Position numbers and translations under genes: made by a program. Below the pieces are notes generated by a model, which saw only the letters and a list, made by a program, of their open reading frames with translations, was not told where the DNA came from and made no database searches. DNA of 64,000 nucleotides from Heterotrichella gracilis (lineage: Eukaryota > Sar > Xanthophyceae > Tribonematales > Xanthonemataceae): assembly GCA_032358255.1 (NCBI GenBank), contig JAULBX010028049.1, forward strand, positions 1 to 64,000, in the 5' to 3' direction. Positions 48,901 through 58,749 of the stretch are shown one piece after another. The first letter of the stretch is position 1. Each line of letters starts with the position of its first letter.

Positions 48901-51900
48901 TGTTGCGCATGTCACGTGCCATGCATCTGCATCCGCATCCGCATCTGCATCTGCATCTGCATCTGCATCTGCATCTGCATCTGCATCTGCATCTGCATCT
49001 GCATCTGCGTCTGCATCATTCCACCACTACCATCTACTGCCTTTCCCCTCCCCATCACCCCCACCCCCCACCGCAGTCGCCTCCGTCCTCTTCCAACAGC
49101 TGGGCCGCCCTGGGGCGCCCCTGGCCGCACCCCTGGTGCAGCGAATAGGCCAGCTGTGCGGGGGAGACGCCGACGTTGCCGAGGGCAATGATGTGTCGGA
49201 AAGCGTGGCGCCGGGCCAGGCGGGTGTTGCTGCGCAGCCTGCGCTGGGTGCTGCGCTGCGGTGGCTTGGGCCTGAGGCGGTGCTGGGGGAGCTGCCGCTC
49301 AACCTGGTGGAGGTGGGTGGACAGATTTGTTCTCTAGATGGAGTGTTTGTATGATGGAATATTTTATAAATGTTAGAATTGTCGCCATTTGGCTGACATG
49401 ATGATTTCTGTAACCCCTGTTATCTGTCATCTGGGGTTGTGCTAACCTGTGGCGGTGCACCTAGGGTTTCACTGCCGCTGCCGAGCCCAGCACCTAGGGT
49501 TTTGCATGCCAGACACCCAGGGGTGTTGCTAACCTCAAACCTTGCCCTATAGGGTTTTGCCGGCACTGCCGAGCCCCGCACCTGGATGCTGCTGCTCATG
49601 CGGCAGTATGTGCGGGGCGCACGCCTGGCATACTGGGGCAAAACCCTACTGCCGCTGGCCAGAACCCTAGGGTCTCGGGCAGCAGCGGCGGCAGCCGAGG
49701 GGGGCGTAGCAGCGGAACGGCAGGGGATGCAATGCAGGGTCCTGGAGCTCCAGATCTGGAACACGTTGCCTGCATTTGGGTCCTGGGCGGAGGACACCAG
49801 CGATGGACTGAGGTAGGCCGGGGGATAGCCCTGCTGGGGATTGGAGTATTGTTTTCCTTGTTGTGGAACGATGATGAGGGCGTTGGCGGGTTGTTACAGT
49901 CAGATGGGGCACTGCTCGATCCCTAAATGAGGGCATAGGTGGTGCTCATCTTCATTAGGGCTTAGGGCTTAGGGCTAGGGTCTTTTTAACACACGTGTGC
50001 CATGTTGTCTGGGATTGACTGTTGAATTAGGATGTGGCGGCGCATGTGCATGGCTTAAGTGGCTGGTCCATCCCTTGCCTATGACGATCCTCTCGTTGTC
50101 GAAACCCTAGCACAGGCCCTGCGCCTTGTGAGGACACACACGAATTGTCACTACCACTGAGGCAAATGCAGGCTGGGCAACCACACATGTATGCAGCCTG
50201 TCCCTGCATTTCCACCATGCTCTTCCATATAATCCCTTGCACCCCCTTGCCCTGTGCTACCAGACCGCAGTAGCCATGCCACGTGATGTGTTTGGCGTTT
50301 AGGCTGTTTTCCTTTGCTGCGTGATGTGCATGGCTGCCCTCTCCTTGTGCCTAGGACGATCCTCTCGTTGTCGAAACCCTAGCACAGGCCTCGCGCCTTG
50401 TGAGGACACACACGAATTGTCACTACCACTGAGGCTATCCTAATACACACAGGGCAGCCATGCACTGTCTGCACTTGCGGCACGACCATGTGCTTAAACG
50501 AACAGGCACCATATTCAAACTTGCACATTGACAACAGTTCGGATAGCTTAATTCGGATTTAATGCTTCAAAAACGGGATCATTTGCTTACAATAAATGAG
50601 GTTGACACCAGCATCCAGACCAACACATTTTCTCCTCATTTGCCTGACGATTACACAACGCAGGCTGTTGTCTCTCAAACCACCCTGGTACCCTCCTTAC
50701 CCCCGCTACCTCCCACTACCCATCCCGCCCCTCTCCACATGCAGGATGTACGCCAAGGATATCGGCGCAGCCTTCCAGAACCGACCCGACCTGCGCACCT
50801 CCATCTGCACCTTCCTGCAGCGGCTGTGCCTCCAGAACCGCGCCGCGCTGCGGTCGCATGGTGTGACTCAGGGCCTGGGCTTTGGGGAGCCGCCTGGGCT
50901 GGGGTGGGGTGGGGATGAGGAGGAGGGGGGCGAGGACGAGGGGGAGGAAGAGGGGGTGGGGGAGGTGCCGCAGGGGTACACGCTGGAGGTGGCGCAGCGG
51001 TGAGTGGATGGTGGAGGAGAGGGAGGTGGGGTGGGGGGTGTACGCGGCGGACGGTCCCTGTTGTGTTTGTCAGGGGGACTGTATTGTACAGTGGAACGGG
51101 TTTGGTGTTGCATCCTGCAGAGACACCCATCAGTATTCTACTAATGTTGTTCTTATCTTTCCTGTACATGCTGCGGCAGTTTGCTTGCATGCGGTGGTGC
51201 CTTGGAATATACACCCTCCACCTACCACTCACCACCCACCACCCACCACCGCCACCCGCAGGAATATGGCCACCATCCGCTCCTTCGCCACCAACTGGCT
51301 CCCGGTGCTGTTCAACGCGTATGTTACCACCCCTGGGGGGGAGCGCGCGGCACTCTCCAATGCCATCGCAGCATATTCGGTGGTTGCCGAGCCTGCGGTG
51401 CTGTCTGAGTTCTTCCGGACCGTCATGCACAAGCTCATCAAGGTGGGTGGGGTGGTTGGAGGGGGAGGGGGTGGGGATTGGTGATGTGGCTGGGCGGGAC
51501 AAGCTGTGGCTGGCAAATCAAAGCCAATACACTGTGTGATGGTTGTTATTATAAAAAGAAATGCCCATGCAGTGCAATGGTATCAGCAGGTAAGAAAATG
51601 ATAAGTACGAGGCCTTTGTTTAGTCACTCCTGCTAAAATCCTAGACCCTCGCCATCAAGCTTAGAAAATCGTCCCTGATCCCTAAATTTAAGCTGATACT
51701 CCCCACCCAGGTCACTGAGGACGCCAAGGCCTCAGAGCTGCCCAGGGATGCGCTGCGCGAGGGCGGGGCAACACCCTCAGAGCGGCGCGGCACCTTTTTG
51801 GACATGGCGCTATACCTGGCGGGGGGCCTGGATGTGGCAGGGGCGGCCACGCTGTACGCTGCGGTGGAACCGTGCTTGCAGGTAGGGTATTTGGTTAGGT

Positions 51901-52068
51901 TTTAAATTGGGGAATATGAGGCCTGCAAGCAGGTTTGAGGTTGTGTCTGTGGCTCCAAATGTCGCACCATGCAGTTGTTACTGTGAGCGACATCTGCACA
52001 CCCGTTTATGCTCAAGAAGGTATGCAACCACATACGCAGCTGTTTAGGGTTTAGTTTTCAGCCAACTC

Positions 52069-52117
<49 letters not shown>

Positions 52118-55100
52118 TCACAGGAGAGGGAGTCGGTTGTTCAGAAGAAGGCATACAAGCTCCTTGCCTACCTGTGCGAGCACCGCCCCGACTTCCTGCG
52201 CACAGCCCTCCCGGAGGTGGTGGGGGCGCTGCGGGGGGGTCTGGCGCACGCGGTGTCTGGCGCGCGGCGGTACCGGCTGCGGTGTGTGCGGGGGGTGGTG
52301 CGGCTGCTGGCGCTGGAGGGGGAGCTGGCGGAGGTGCTGGAGGGGGAAGGGGAGGTGGAGGAGCGGCGGCACCAGGTGCGGGTTGGGGATGGGCATCGGT
52401 GGGGGGTCGCTGGTTGGTGGGTGTGCCCCAGGGTTTGACCAACAGGAACTGTGCTTTGCGGGGTGTGGACGCGGGTCCTGCGGTGCTTTTGCATGGAGAA
52501 CATGTCATGTGGCGTTGTTGCAACCATTTCAACCAGTTTCATGTCCACAAAGGTAGATCACATAGAGCTGTGGCACTTGATGTTGGTATGAAGTTTGTGT
52601 CATGTGCACATGTGTCACTGCCCCCTTCCCTGCCAATGACGATCCTCTCGTTGTCGAAACCCTAGCACAGGCCCTGCGCCTTGTGAGGACACAAACGAAT
52701 TGTCACTACCACTGAGGCACACCGGCGGGGCAGCTATCGATACACCTCTGCATTCCACACATTCCATGTTAAGCTCTCCATAATGATTGCAATCATTCCT
52801 GCCAGCCCGCTTGTCCTGTACACTCTCCACGCACCCTCCCAACACCCTTCTCCTCCCCTTCCCGTCCCCCTCCTCGATTCGCCTCCTACACCACCACCCA
52901 TCCACCATTACTCATCACCTCACCACCCACCCACTCACCTCCCCTCCCCCCCCCCCTCAGGTAATCGCCTCCCTTGTGAGCGAGGTGGTGCTGTGTGTGA
53001 AGGAGGTCAACACCAAGACCCGAGCCACTGCCTACCAGCTGCTTGTGGACATTGCGCGCACAATGGACCAGGCGGAGCCCGCCACGGGGGTGCAGGATGA
53101 TGAGGAAATGGGTGAGTGGGGATGGGGGCAGGCGGGTCGTTCCGCAGATCTAATCACGGGATTTACAGGATGTATTTGACATTCTAATCATTTGTACAGA
53201 TGTAAACGCAGTTTACATAACTGCAATTTTATTTCAAAAAGCGTGGCAAGGTGGAAGCTCCTAGTGAAAAGGAAACGGTATTGAAGTATTAAAAAAACAG
53301 AGGATATTAAAAGATAATTTTACAAGATACAAGATTTTATTTGACAGTCACATTCAGGGAGCCAACCCGGGCTCGCGAGACTGTTGGAGGCGCTTAAAGA
53401 AGTCACCCCGCTCACTAAAAAGTCTGTGAATTAATGGAGCCACATTGGCCTCACACTGAAAAAGCTAAACAAGTTCCTACTGAAAAAGCTAAACAAGTTT
53501 CTAGGAATATCATCATAACAACTATGAAACGTTTCTCGGATGTCGTGGTATAGTGGACATTCAAAAATAAAGTGGTGTTCATCTTCAACATGATGCTGTC
53601 CAATTGTAGTGCAGTACTGGCACAACCTATGCTCATACTGGATGTGTCTCCATCTACCAGTTTCAACCTCAAGATTATGGGCACCCAGTCTAAACCTGGC
53701 TAACTCAACCCTATGGCTTTTGCACAAGTCTCAAGTCAAATATTCTGCCATTGACCCCCAGTCACCCCCCTGTATGCTAACATACTGCATAGTTTTTTTA
53801 CTCGCATTGACTGTGTTTGACCTCAAGTATGCCAGCCTCGCTGTTTCCATTAGCTCCTCGATCTCGAGCGCTTCCGGGCTGGGTGTCAGGACAGGTACGC
53901 CAACAGGCTGGCTTGCTACCGCGCTGGCATCAACCATCTCCCCCGCGAGGGGTGTGTGGCCATGTGCCTGGGGATGCGCGTGCTCCCCAGTTAAAGGATA
54001 ATAAGAAATTATCAAAGACATAATAACAAGTATATCTAACAAGCATTATGAGGAATTAAATTTATTACTAACCTTCCCATTGGATATGAAAATATGATAT
54101 TGATCCTACTCATCCTTGAAGTACCAGACACCAATCTACTGCACCCGCAGCCGACGCCACCTTCCCCCCCACCCGCCCATGTGCACCCTGCGCTGCCTCC
54201 ACCGGCCGCCCATAACCCCCAAACCCCACCCGCAGCCGACGCCGCCCTCTCCCCAACCCGCGGCGGCCTGCACCGCTTTGTGACCATGGTGCTGGGGGGG
54301 CTGGCGGGCGCCACCCCCCACATGATGTCGGCGACGGTCATGGCGCTGGCGAGGCTGGTGTATGAGTTCACTGCGCCCCTCATTGCAGCCATGGGCCAGC
54401 TCATGCCCGCTGTGCTGCTGCTGCTGCGCACAAAGTCAAGGGAGCTGGTCAAGGCCGTGCTGGGCTTTGTAAAGGTGGGTGGGGGGGGGCCTGGGATCGG
54501 TTCTAAGGGGTGAGTAGATATGAGATGGGATGAAAGGGGGTTGCGGAGTTTGCTTTGTGCAGATAGCTGGATGCTAATTGGCACAGTGTGAAAGTGACAT
54601 CAATGGCAATTCCCTTGCACCACGCTCCCCACGCCTTTTCGTCCCCTCCCAGGTTATCGTGATGCGCCTCCCCCTTGAGGAGCTGCAGCGCCACCTGGCG
54701 GCCATACTCGAGGGCCTGCTCATATGGGCGGAGGATAGCAAGAACAAGTTCAAGCTCAAGGTCAGTGGGTGCACCTTATCTTGAGGATGAACTGAAATCC
54801 AGTGTATTGAGATAATTTGAGTTTTTATGTCTGATCCTCATTTGTAAATATGTAGACATCTCTTTTTCTCATCCTTATTCTATGTGTATCCTCACCTCCA
54901 GGTGCGGGTGGTGGTGGAGCGCCTGGCCAGGCGGTGCGGCTTTGACGCCATGTCTGAAGCCATGCCTGAGGGCGACCGCAGGCTGCTGACGCACATACGC
55001 AAGGACGTGCACAAGCGGGAGCGGCGGCGGCGGGGGGATGGAGACACCGAGGTGGGGATTGGTTGGTTGCGCAGGGGGGTGATAGGGGTGGTAAGGCGTG

Positions 55101-56702
55101 TGTATGGGAGTGGGGTGCTCTGCATGGTGATGTAAGCAGTGGTCCTTATTCCGACCTAAAAGTGCAAGGTTTCACAGATGCCGTGTATCACATCCCGTTG
55201 CATCGCGGGCGCGCCAACCAGGGGACCGACATCGTATCATTTGCACTTTATTTCATGCACATGGCATGCGGCACCCCCTTATGGACCCGGCACAGCGCCA
55301 GCTGACGCCACCTGGCACCGCCCGCAGATGGACGGCGGCGACGACGCCAAGTCTGTGGCCCGCACGGCGCGCGCGTCCGAGTGGGCCCACTCGCGCGTGT
55401 TTTCTGACGAGGACTCCGATGGCGCCGGCACCACCGCGCGCACCGCCAAGACTGCGCGCACCGCGAAAACCGCAAAGTCCGCCAAGCCCCGCGAGCAAGG
55501 GGCCGTCAAGGCTGTGCGGCGGGGGCTGGATGGGGTGCGGCTGGGGGCTGGCGGGCAGGGGGACGATCCTCTGGATTTGTTGGATGCTGGCACCAGTCGC
55601 AAGCTGGTCAAGTCTGTTGCCGGGGTGGCGTCTGGCTCTGGCAGGGGCGGGGGTGATGAGCCTGACTTTGATGTGGATGATGCTGGCAAGATGGTCATCA
55701 AGGTGGGTGCCGTGAGGGAGTGAAGCGGTGACAACCAGTTCCATTTATGTTGGGTTGGACATTTATTTATGCTCCATGGGTGGGTGACTAGTTGGTAGCT
55801 GGGATTGGCATTGCAATAATTGTATGGTGGTGACTTAATCTGCAAGCTAAAAATTGCATCCCAGGTGCCACATTACCTCCACAATAATAATAATAATATT
55901 CTAGGTGATTATGGTCAATGGTCATCTGGTGTGGCTGAACAATTAGTGTGCATGGTGGTGCAGGATGATGCAGCTGACAAGCGCAAGCGCAAGCGGGACA
56001 ACGGGTACGACAGCGACGACAGCGATTTTGACGATTTGAAGGGGATAGCGGACTTGCCGCGGGCTCTCAAGGCCAATCCCGCGCGCTCTGTGAAATTCTC
56101 GTCGATGGTGGGCAGTGAGGGGGGCAGGTCAAAGGCAACTAGTGCAGCCCGCACCGCCAAGACTTCCCACAGCAAGCCAGAGGCTCAGCACTCTGGTTCC
56201 AGGTCAGTGTTCAGCCTTATTCTAGTGCAGTTTCTTGTTGTTGGCATGTTTATCTTGTGGCATTGCTTAGTGCACTAAACACTGCCCCATTGGACCAATG
56301 GTTTGGGTAGCTTGTCAGCAAAATGAAAGGGTATTAAAATATTGCAAAGCGGGTGGACATGCAGGAAGGGTGAGTCTAAGCTGAGGCAACTTAAAAATCC
56401 TATGAAATTCTTATCATGGCATTTTGTTGCAAAATGTGGGCATATGTGTTCTAGTTACCTGTCACAATCGATTAATTGTCAATGTGGCGTGCAGGTTCAA
56501 GTCAAAGAAGGGAGCCAGCGGCGATGTCAAGGGCGGGAGCAAGGTGGAGCCGTACGCGTACTGGCGCCTGGACAGGAATATGCTCAACAAACGGCATCAA
56601 AAGAAGAAGGATGCTACCAAGGGATTGGCAAACATTGTCAGTGGTGCGCGCGCTGGGACTGCCAAGGGAAAGAAGGCAAAGAGGCAACGAAGTGCGGAGT
56701 GA
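45902..56702 (+). CDS. RRP12: RRP12-like ribosome biogenesis factor
   Basis: Nineteen exons: 45902-46111, 46495-46659, 46952-47135, 47407-47565, 47839-48079, 48448-48719, 49077-49312, 49553-49812, 50745-50999, 51262-51442, 51711-51881, 52124-52375, 52961-53111, 54236-54474, 54653-54760, 54902-55051, 55328-55702, 55964-56202, 56495-56702. The frame closes to 1351 residues (human RRP12 about 1300). The body is a chain of HEAT-like helical repeats. Family landmarks are TYQDAWGLALS, a long segment with YVRGARLAYWGKTLLPLA and MYAKDIGAAF, KTRATAYQLLVDIARTM, GGLHRFVTMVLGGLAGATPHMMSATV, and FKLKVRVVVERLARRCG. The tail is acidic then very basic (DKRKRKRDNGYDSDDSD, KGKKAKRQR). RRP12 supports 40S/60S precursor maturation and export, moving between nucleolus and cytoplasm. 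Introns 8 and 12 hold snoRNA-like elements, and intron 13 a LINE fragment. Confidence 0.95.
46904..46971. repeat. RRP12 exon 3 acceptor-edge duplication with telomere tract
   Basis: cacaggtgctggca.cgctc followed by aaccc occurs at 46904-46928 and 46947-46971, 43 bp apart. The gap is almost purely taaaccctgaaccctgaacc. The copy keeps an intact cacag acceptor, so both could be used. Confidence 0.95.
47522..47668. repeat. RRP12 exon 4 donor-edge duplication
   Basis: The exon end tggctgggggcgctcaaggc with its donor (47522-47577) recurs at 47612-47668. The gap (47578-47611) is G/T-rich (gggtaggggtggggttgggg), which may be a decayed telomere-type tract. The copy keeps a cgggtggg donor-like end. 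Confidence 0.88.
48047..48182. repeat. RRP12 exon 5 donor-edge duplication
   Basis: gctgacgaggctggtgg and ggtggaggcagggtgcat at the end of exon 5 recur as ggtggaggcggggtgcat (about 48114) and gctgacgagggtggtgg (about 48164). No telomere tract is seen. Confidence 0.7.
48751..48792. repeat. Overlapping alternative hairpins in RRP12 intron 6
   Basis: attccatgata (48751-48761) pairs with tatcatggaat (48775-48785). Also aacccgta (48769-48776) pairs with tacgggtt (48785-48792). The arms overlap, so only one hairpin can form at a time. Confidence 0.85.
48918..49015. repeat. TGCATC hexamer microsatellite
   Basis: About fifteen tandem copies of a tgcatc/tgcatcc-type hexamer lie in RRP12 intron 6. 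Confidence 0.95.
49430..49590. repeat. RRP12 exon 8 acceptor-edge duplication
   Basis: The intron end plus exon start around 49516-49590 recurs at about 49430-49500, period about 88 bp. Both contain gttgtgctaacct-like text, tagggttt and ctgccgagccc. The TAGGGTTT in the copy doubles as a telomere-type heptamer. Confidence 0.8.
50076..50164 (+). ncRNA. Candidate box C/D snoRNA, copy 1
   Basis: An 89-nt element lies in RRP12 intron 8. Terminal stem TGCC/GGCA encloses box C ATGACGA (consensus RUGAUGA, one mismatch) at 50081-50087 and box D CTGA at 50157-50160. The 12 nt ATTGTCACTACC just upstream of box D are fully complementary to GGTAGTGACAAT, a near-universal 18S rRNA segment as I recall it. 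By the fifth-nucleotide rule the A of GGTA would be 2'-O-methylated. Intronic snoRNAs are often hosted by ribosome-biogenesis genes. The D' and C' boxes are unclear; GTGAGGA at about 50128 could be C'. Confidence 0.62.
50348..50436 (+). ncRNA. Candidate box C/D snoRNA, copy 2
   Basis: This is the second copy in the same intron, differing at a few positions. Box C reads AGGACGA (weaker), box D CTGA is at 50429-50432, and the same 12-nt 18S guide precedes it. The terminal stem is shorter (TGCCT/AGGC). Confidence 0.55.
52069..52116. repeat. (CA)n microsatellite
   Basis: A run of CA dinucleotides occurs in RRP12 intron 11, ending just before the exon 12 acceptor, so it replaces the usual polypyrimidine tract. 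Confidence 0.95.
52631..52719 (+). ncRNA. Candidate box C/D snoRNA, copy 3
   Basis: The third copy lies in RRP12 intron 12, 2.2 kb from the others. Box C ATGACGA is at 52636-52642, box D CTGA at 52712-52715, with the same 18S guide and TGCC/GGCA terminal stem. It is nearly identical to copy 1 although the surrounding introns differ, which argues for selection or recent duplication. Confidence 0.6.
53190..54050 (-). mobile_element. LINE-type reverse transcriptase C-terminal fragment
   Basis: Minus-strand frames in RRP12 intron 13 read FRLGAHNLEVETGRW, then CQYC, VEDEHHFIFECPLYHDIRE (about 53470-53700). This is the Cys/His-rich tail that follows the reverse transcriptase in many non-LTR retrotransposons. 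A separate frame upstream (53731-54042, minus) may be part of the same element. No polymerase or endonuclease core is present. A short duplication (NLF-SFF, gctaaacaagtt) sits at the 3' part. It is a dead 5'-truncated piece lying antisense in its host. The exact limits are uncertain. Confidence 0.55.
54142..54255. repeat. RRP12 exon 14 acceptor-edge duplication
   Basis: cacccgcagccgacgcc occurs at about 54146-54162 and again at 54229-54245, where it is the real acceptor and exon start. The gap ends in ataacccccaaacccc, a degenerate telomere-like stretch. The upstream copy keeps a usable acceptor. Confidence 0.8.
54782..54840 (+). ncRNA. Weak box C/D-like element in RRP12 intron 15
   Basis: A terminal stem TGAGGA (54782-54787) / TCCTCA (54835-54840) brackets ATGAAC (poor box C) and CTGA (box D, 54831-54834). 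No rRNA target could be matched to the T-rich stretch before box D. This is only a candidate. Confidence 0.22.
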
Positions 56703-58749
56703 AGCACTACTTAGTAATGCCGAGGAAAATCCTGGGGCTTGTAAATAAGTATTATGATGCTGGGTGGCATAAAAGGTACTGTGACGGGCCAGCGTCATTT
56801 CCAATTATACTGTTTGCGGGACGTTTGTGCGTGCGTTGTAAGGAAGTCAGTACATTTGGGTAGGTTGACGTGCTCTGGCAGGGTTGTTTTATAAAGATCC
56901 CTTGACTTTGCTTGCTGAAGATGAATTCCGTGCAACTGACTGTAGTGTGCCATTGATGAGGCCTTCTCGTAGAAGAGGCGGGTCATGCCCTGCATTGAAA
57001 GGGCAGCAGGTAAATATTTACCGACGTATTGGATGCAGTAAAATTAAATATCAAATCCACTTTGGGCTCAAAATCATTCAGCATGTTGATGGATTGCAAG
57101 ACGTGGCTGCCGCAGTGCATTGAAAACCTATTCTGACACTTCGTGCAAAATGCAAATGTGCACCATCATACACACCATGCAAACATGATGGGCGTGTGCG
57201 AGTTTTCCGCACCTCTGGCAGTTTGGCGTCGTGTGAGGAGTGCTGGAAACACCATTGCATGCTCTGCTCTGACCACCACCAACATGGTGCGCAGCGTGCG
57301 GCCTGCCCTGATCACACTCCCAGTCCAAGAATGGTCCATCCGCCGGTGCAAATCAGCAGGCTGTTTGCTGTGCGCGCTGGGTGAATGCTGCTCCTGGTTG
57401 ACCAGTGATTGCAATTTTATCCTTTGCGGTGGACTGCCTCCTTTGCCACTGCCGCTCCCCTTTAACTCCCGGACAGAAAACAATACAGGCACCACCTCCA
57501 AGTTGTCATGGAATGGAGCTTCACATGCGTCTGCTCCTTGGGTCCAGGGATCCCATGGTTTGGGAGTGTCATGGGGCACGCAAGTCTCCCCAGCTCCAGC
57601 TGCACCCTTGCCACTGTGAGTGGGAGCGAAGCGCAGTGACACCTTCACTGAGTGGCGCCGCAAGTGCTGGCGGGCAACCACCCAAGGGATTGCATGGCAC
57701 TTGGAGACAGCTTCTGGCTTCAACCTGCTGGTGGCAGAGCTCCGCCTGCGCCTTTCTGATGCCTTCAGCGGTGTGCTGGTCCTCATGGTCTCCTGTGGCT
57801 GTTGCAAGGCCACTGAGCGAGCCTGGACTGCACTGCTGATATTGACGATGCTCAATGTGCTCAGCAGCACATGAATGGTCAACAAAAGAATGGTTGACCT
57901 TGCAGCAGGATGCACTTGATGACAATTGGGCACGCCCACTGTCCAAGACACTGCTGCGTTGGGTTGAGGAGGGCATCCAGGCTGTAGAGTTTGACCAGGG
58001 TTCTGCAGCTGTTGCCTTTGGCTGCTGTGGTCTGCATACAGCATCCCAGATCTTCTGGACATCTTGATTGGCGTTTTTCCCATTCACATCGACGGTAGGG
58101 ACTGATTTGAAACCCCAATAGGTGTAGCTGGGTTTCGAAAGCCACAGAGCAAATGTGGCATGTCACATTCCGACACCGCCATTTTTTACTGTTTACATAA
58201 GGTGTTCCGACACGGCTCGGAAGTCCCCTTATTCGGACACTACATCCAGAGGTTCACAATACATCATGCTGTACTGTACAAACGGGTCCCTTGCGTTTGC
58301 GACCACCCTTGTCAAGCGACACATCGTAGCATTTGGAATTGATATCAATAACACTCGGACAAAGCAACAGCAACTTGTATGTTCCCAGGCTGTTGAGAGC
58401 AGCAACAAAGGGCAACGCTTTCACAGTTGCAACGCGTTGACTTCCACAACTAGCACCTGGTTTCAATAAAGGGAGCTGTTTCTCTCTCAAGGGAGCTGTT
58501 ATACAGAACAGTGTGTCGAGACAATGCATGCATATCAAGTCTTCAGTTGCCCATCAGAAGGCTAATGTGTCACTCAACTCCCATTGCGTGCCTCTTTGAC
58601 GTACATGAGCAAGAGCCCACTTAACTGTTGTTGTGGGTTGCATACAAAAGTGCCTTAGGTGGCTGCATCTTAATACCATAAGTGGGTGGGTGCATGTTAC
58701 AAGTGTCAACTTGGACAGTTCGGTAGTTGGGCACTTGGGCTTTGCCTTG
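56703..58749. other. Unresolved spacer with Cys/His-rich frame
   Basis: This lies between RRP12 and the DTW gene. A plus-strand frame at about 57157-57390 reads CEECWKHHCMLCSDHH, a possible zinc cluster, while a 305-codon frame (57166-58083) is open on the minus strand. Neither could be tied to a family or an exon chain, so no gene is called. Confidence 0.4.

Noticed and set aside
4430-49510. Telomere repeats as a sign that the window is a chromosome end
   Set aside because: The tracts are short, degenerate, in both orientations and spread through gene introns over the whole window, so they are interstitial.
50085-50096. Second guide in the snoRNA candidates against the sarcin-ricin loop (TCCTCTCGT)
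   Set aside because: Only nine pairs and no D' box at the right distance; too weak to claim.
57166-58083. 305-codon minus-strand frame
   Set aside because: No domain, and it is covered on the opposite strand by frames with a Cys/His cluster. The coding strand is undecided, so no gene was called.
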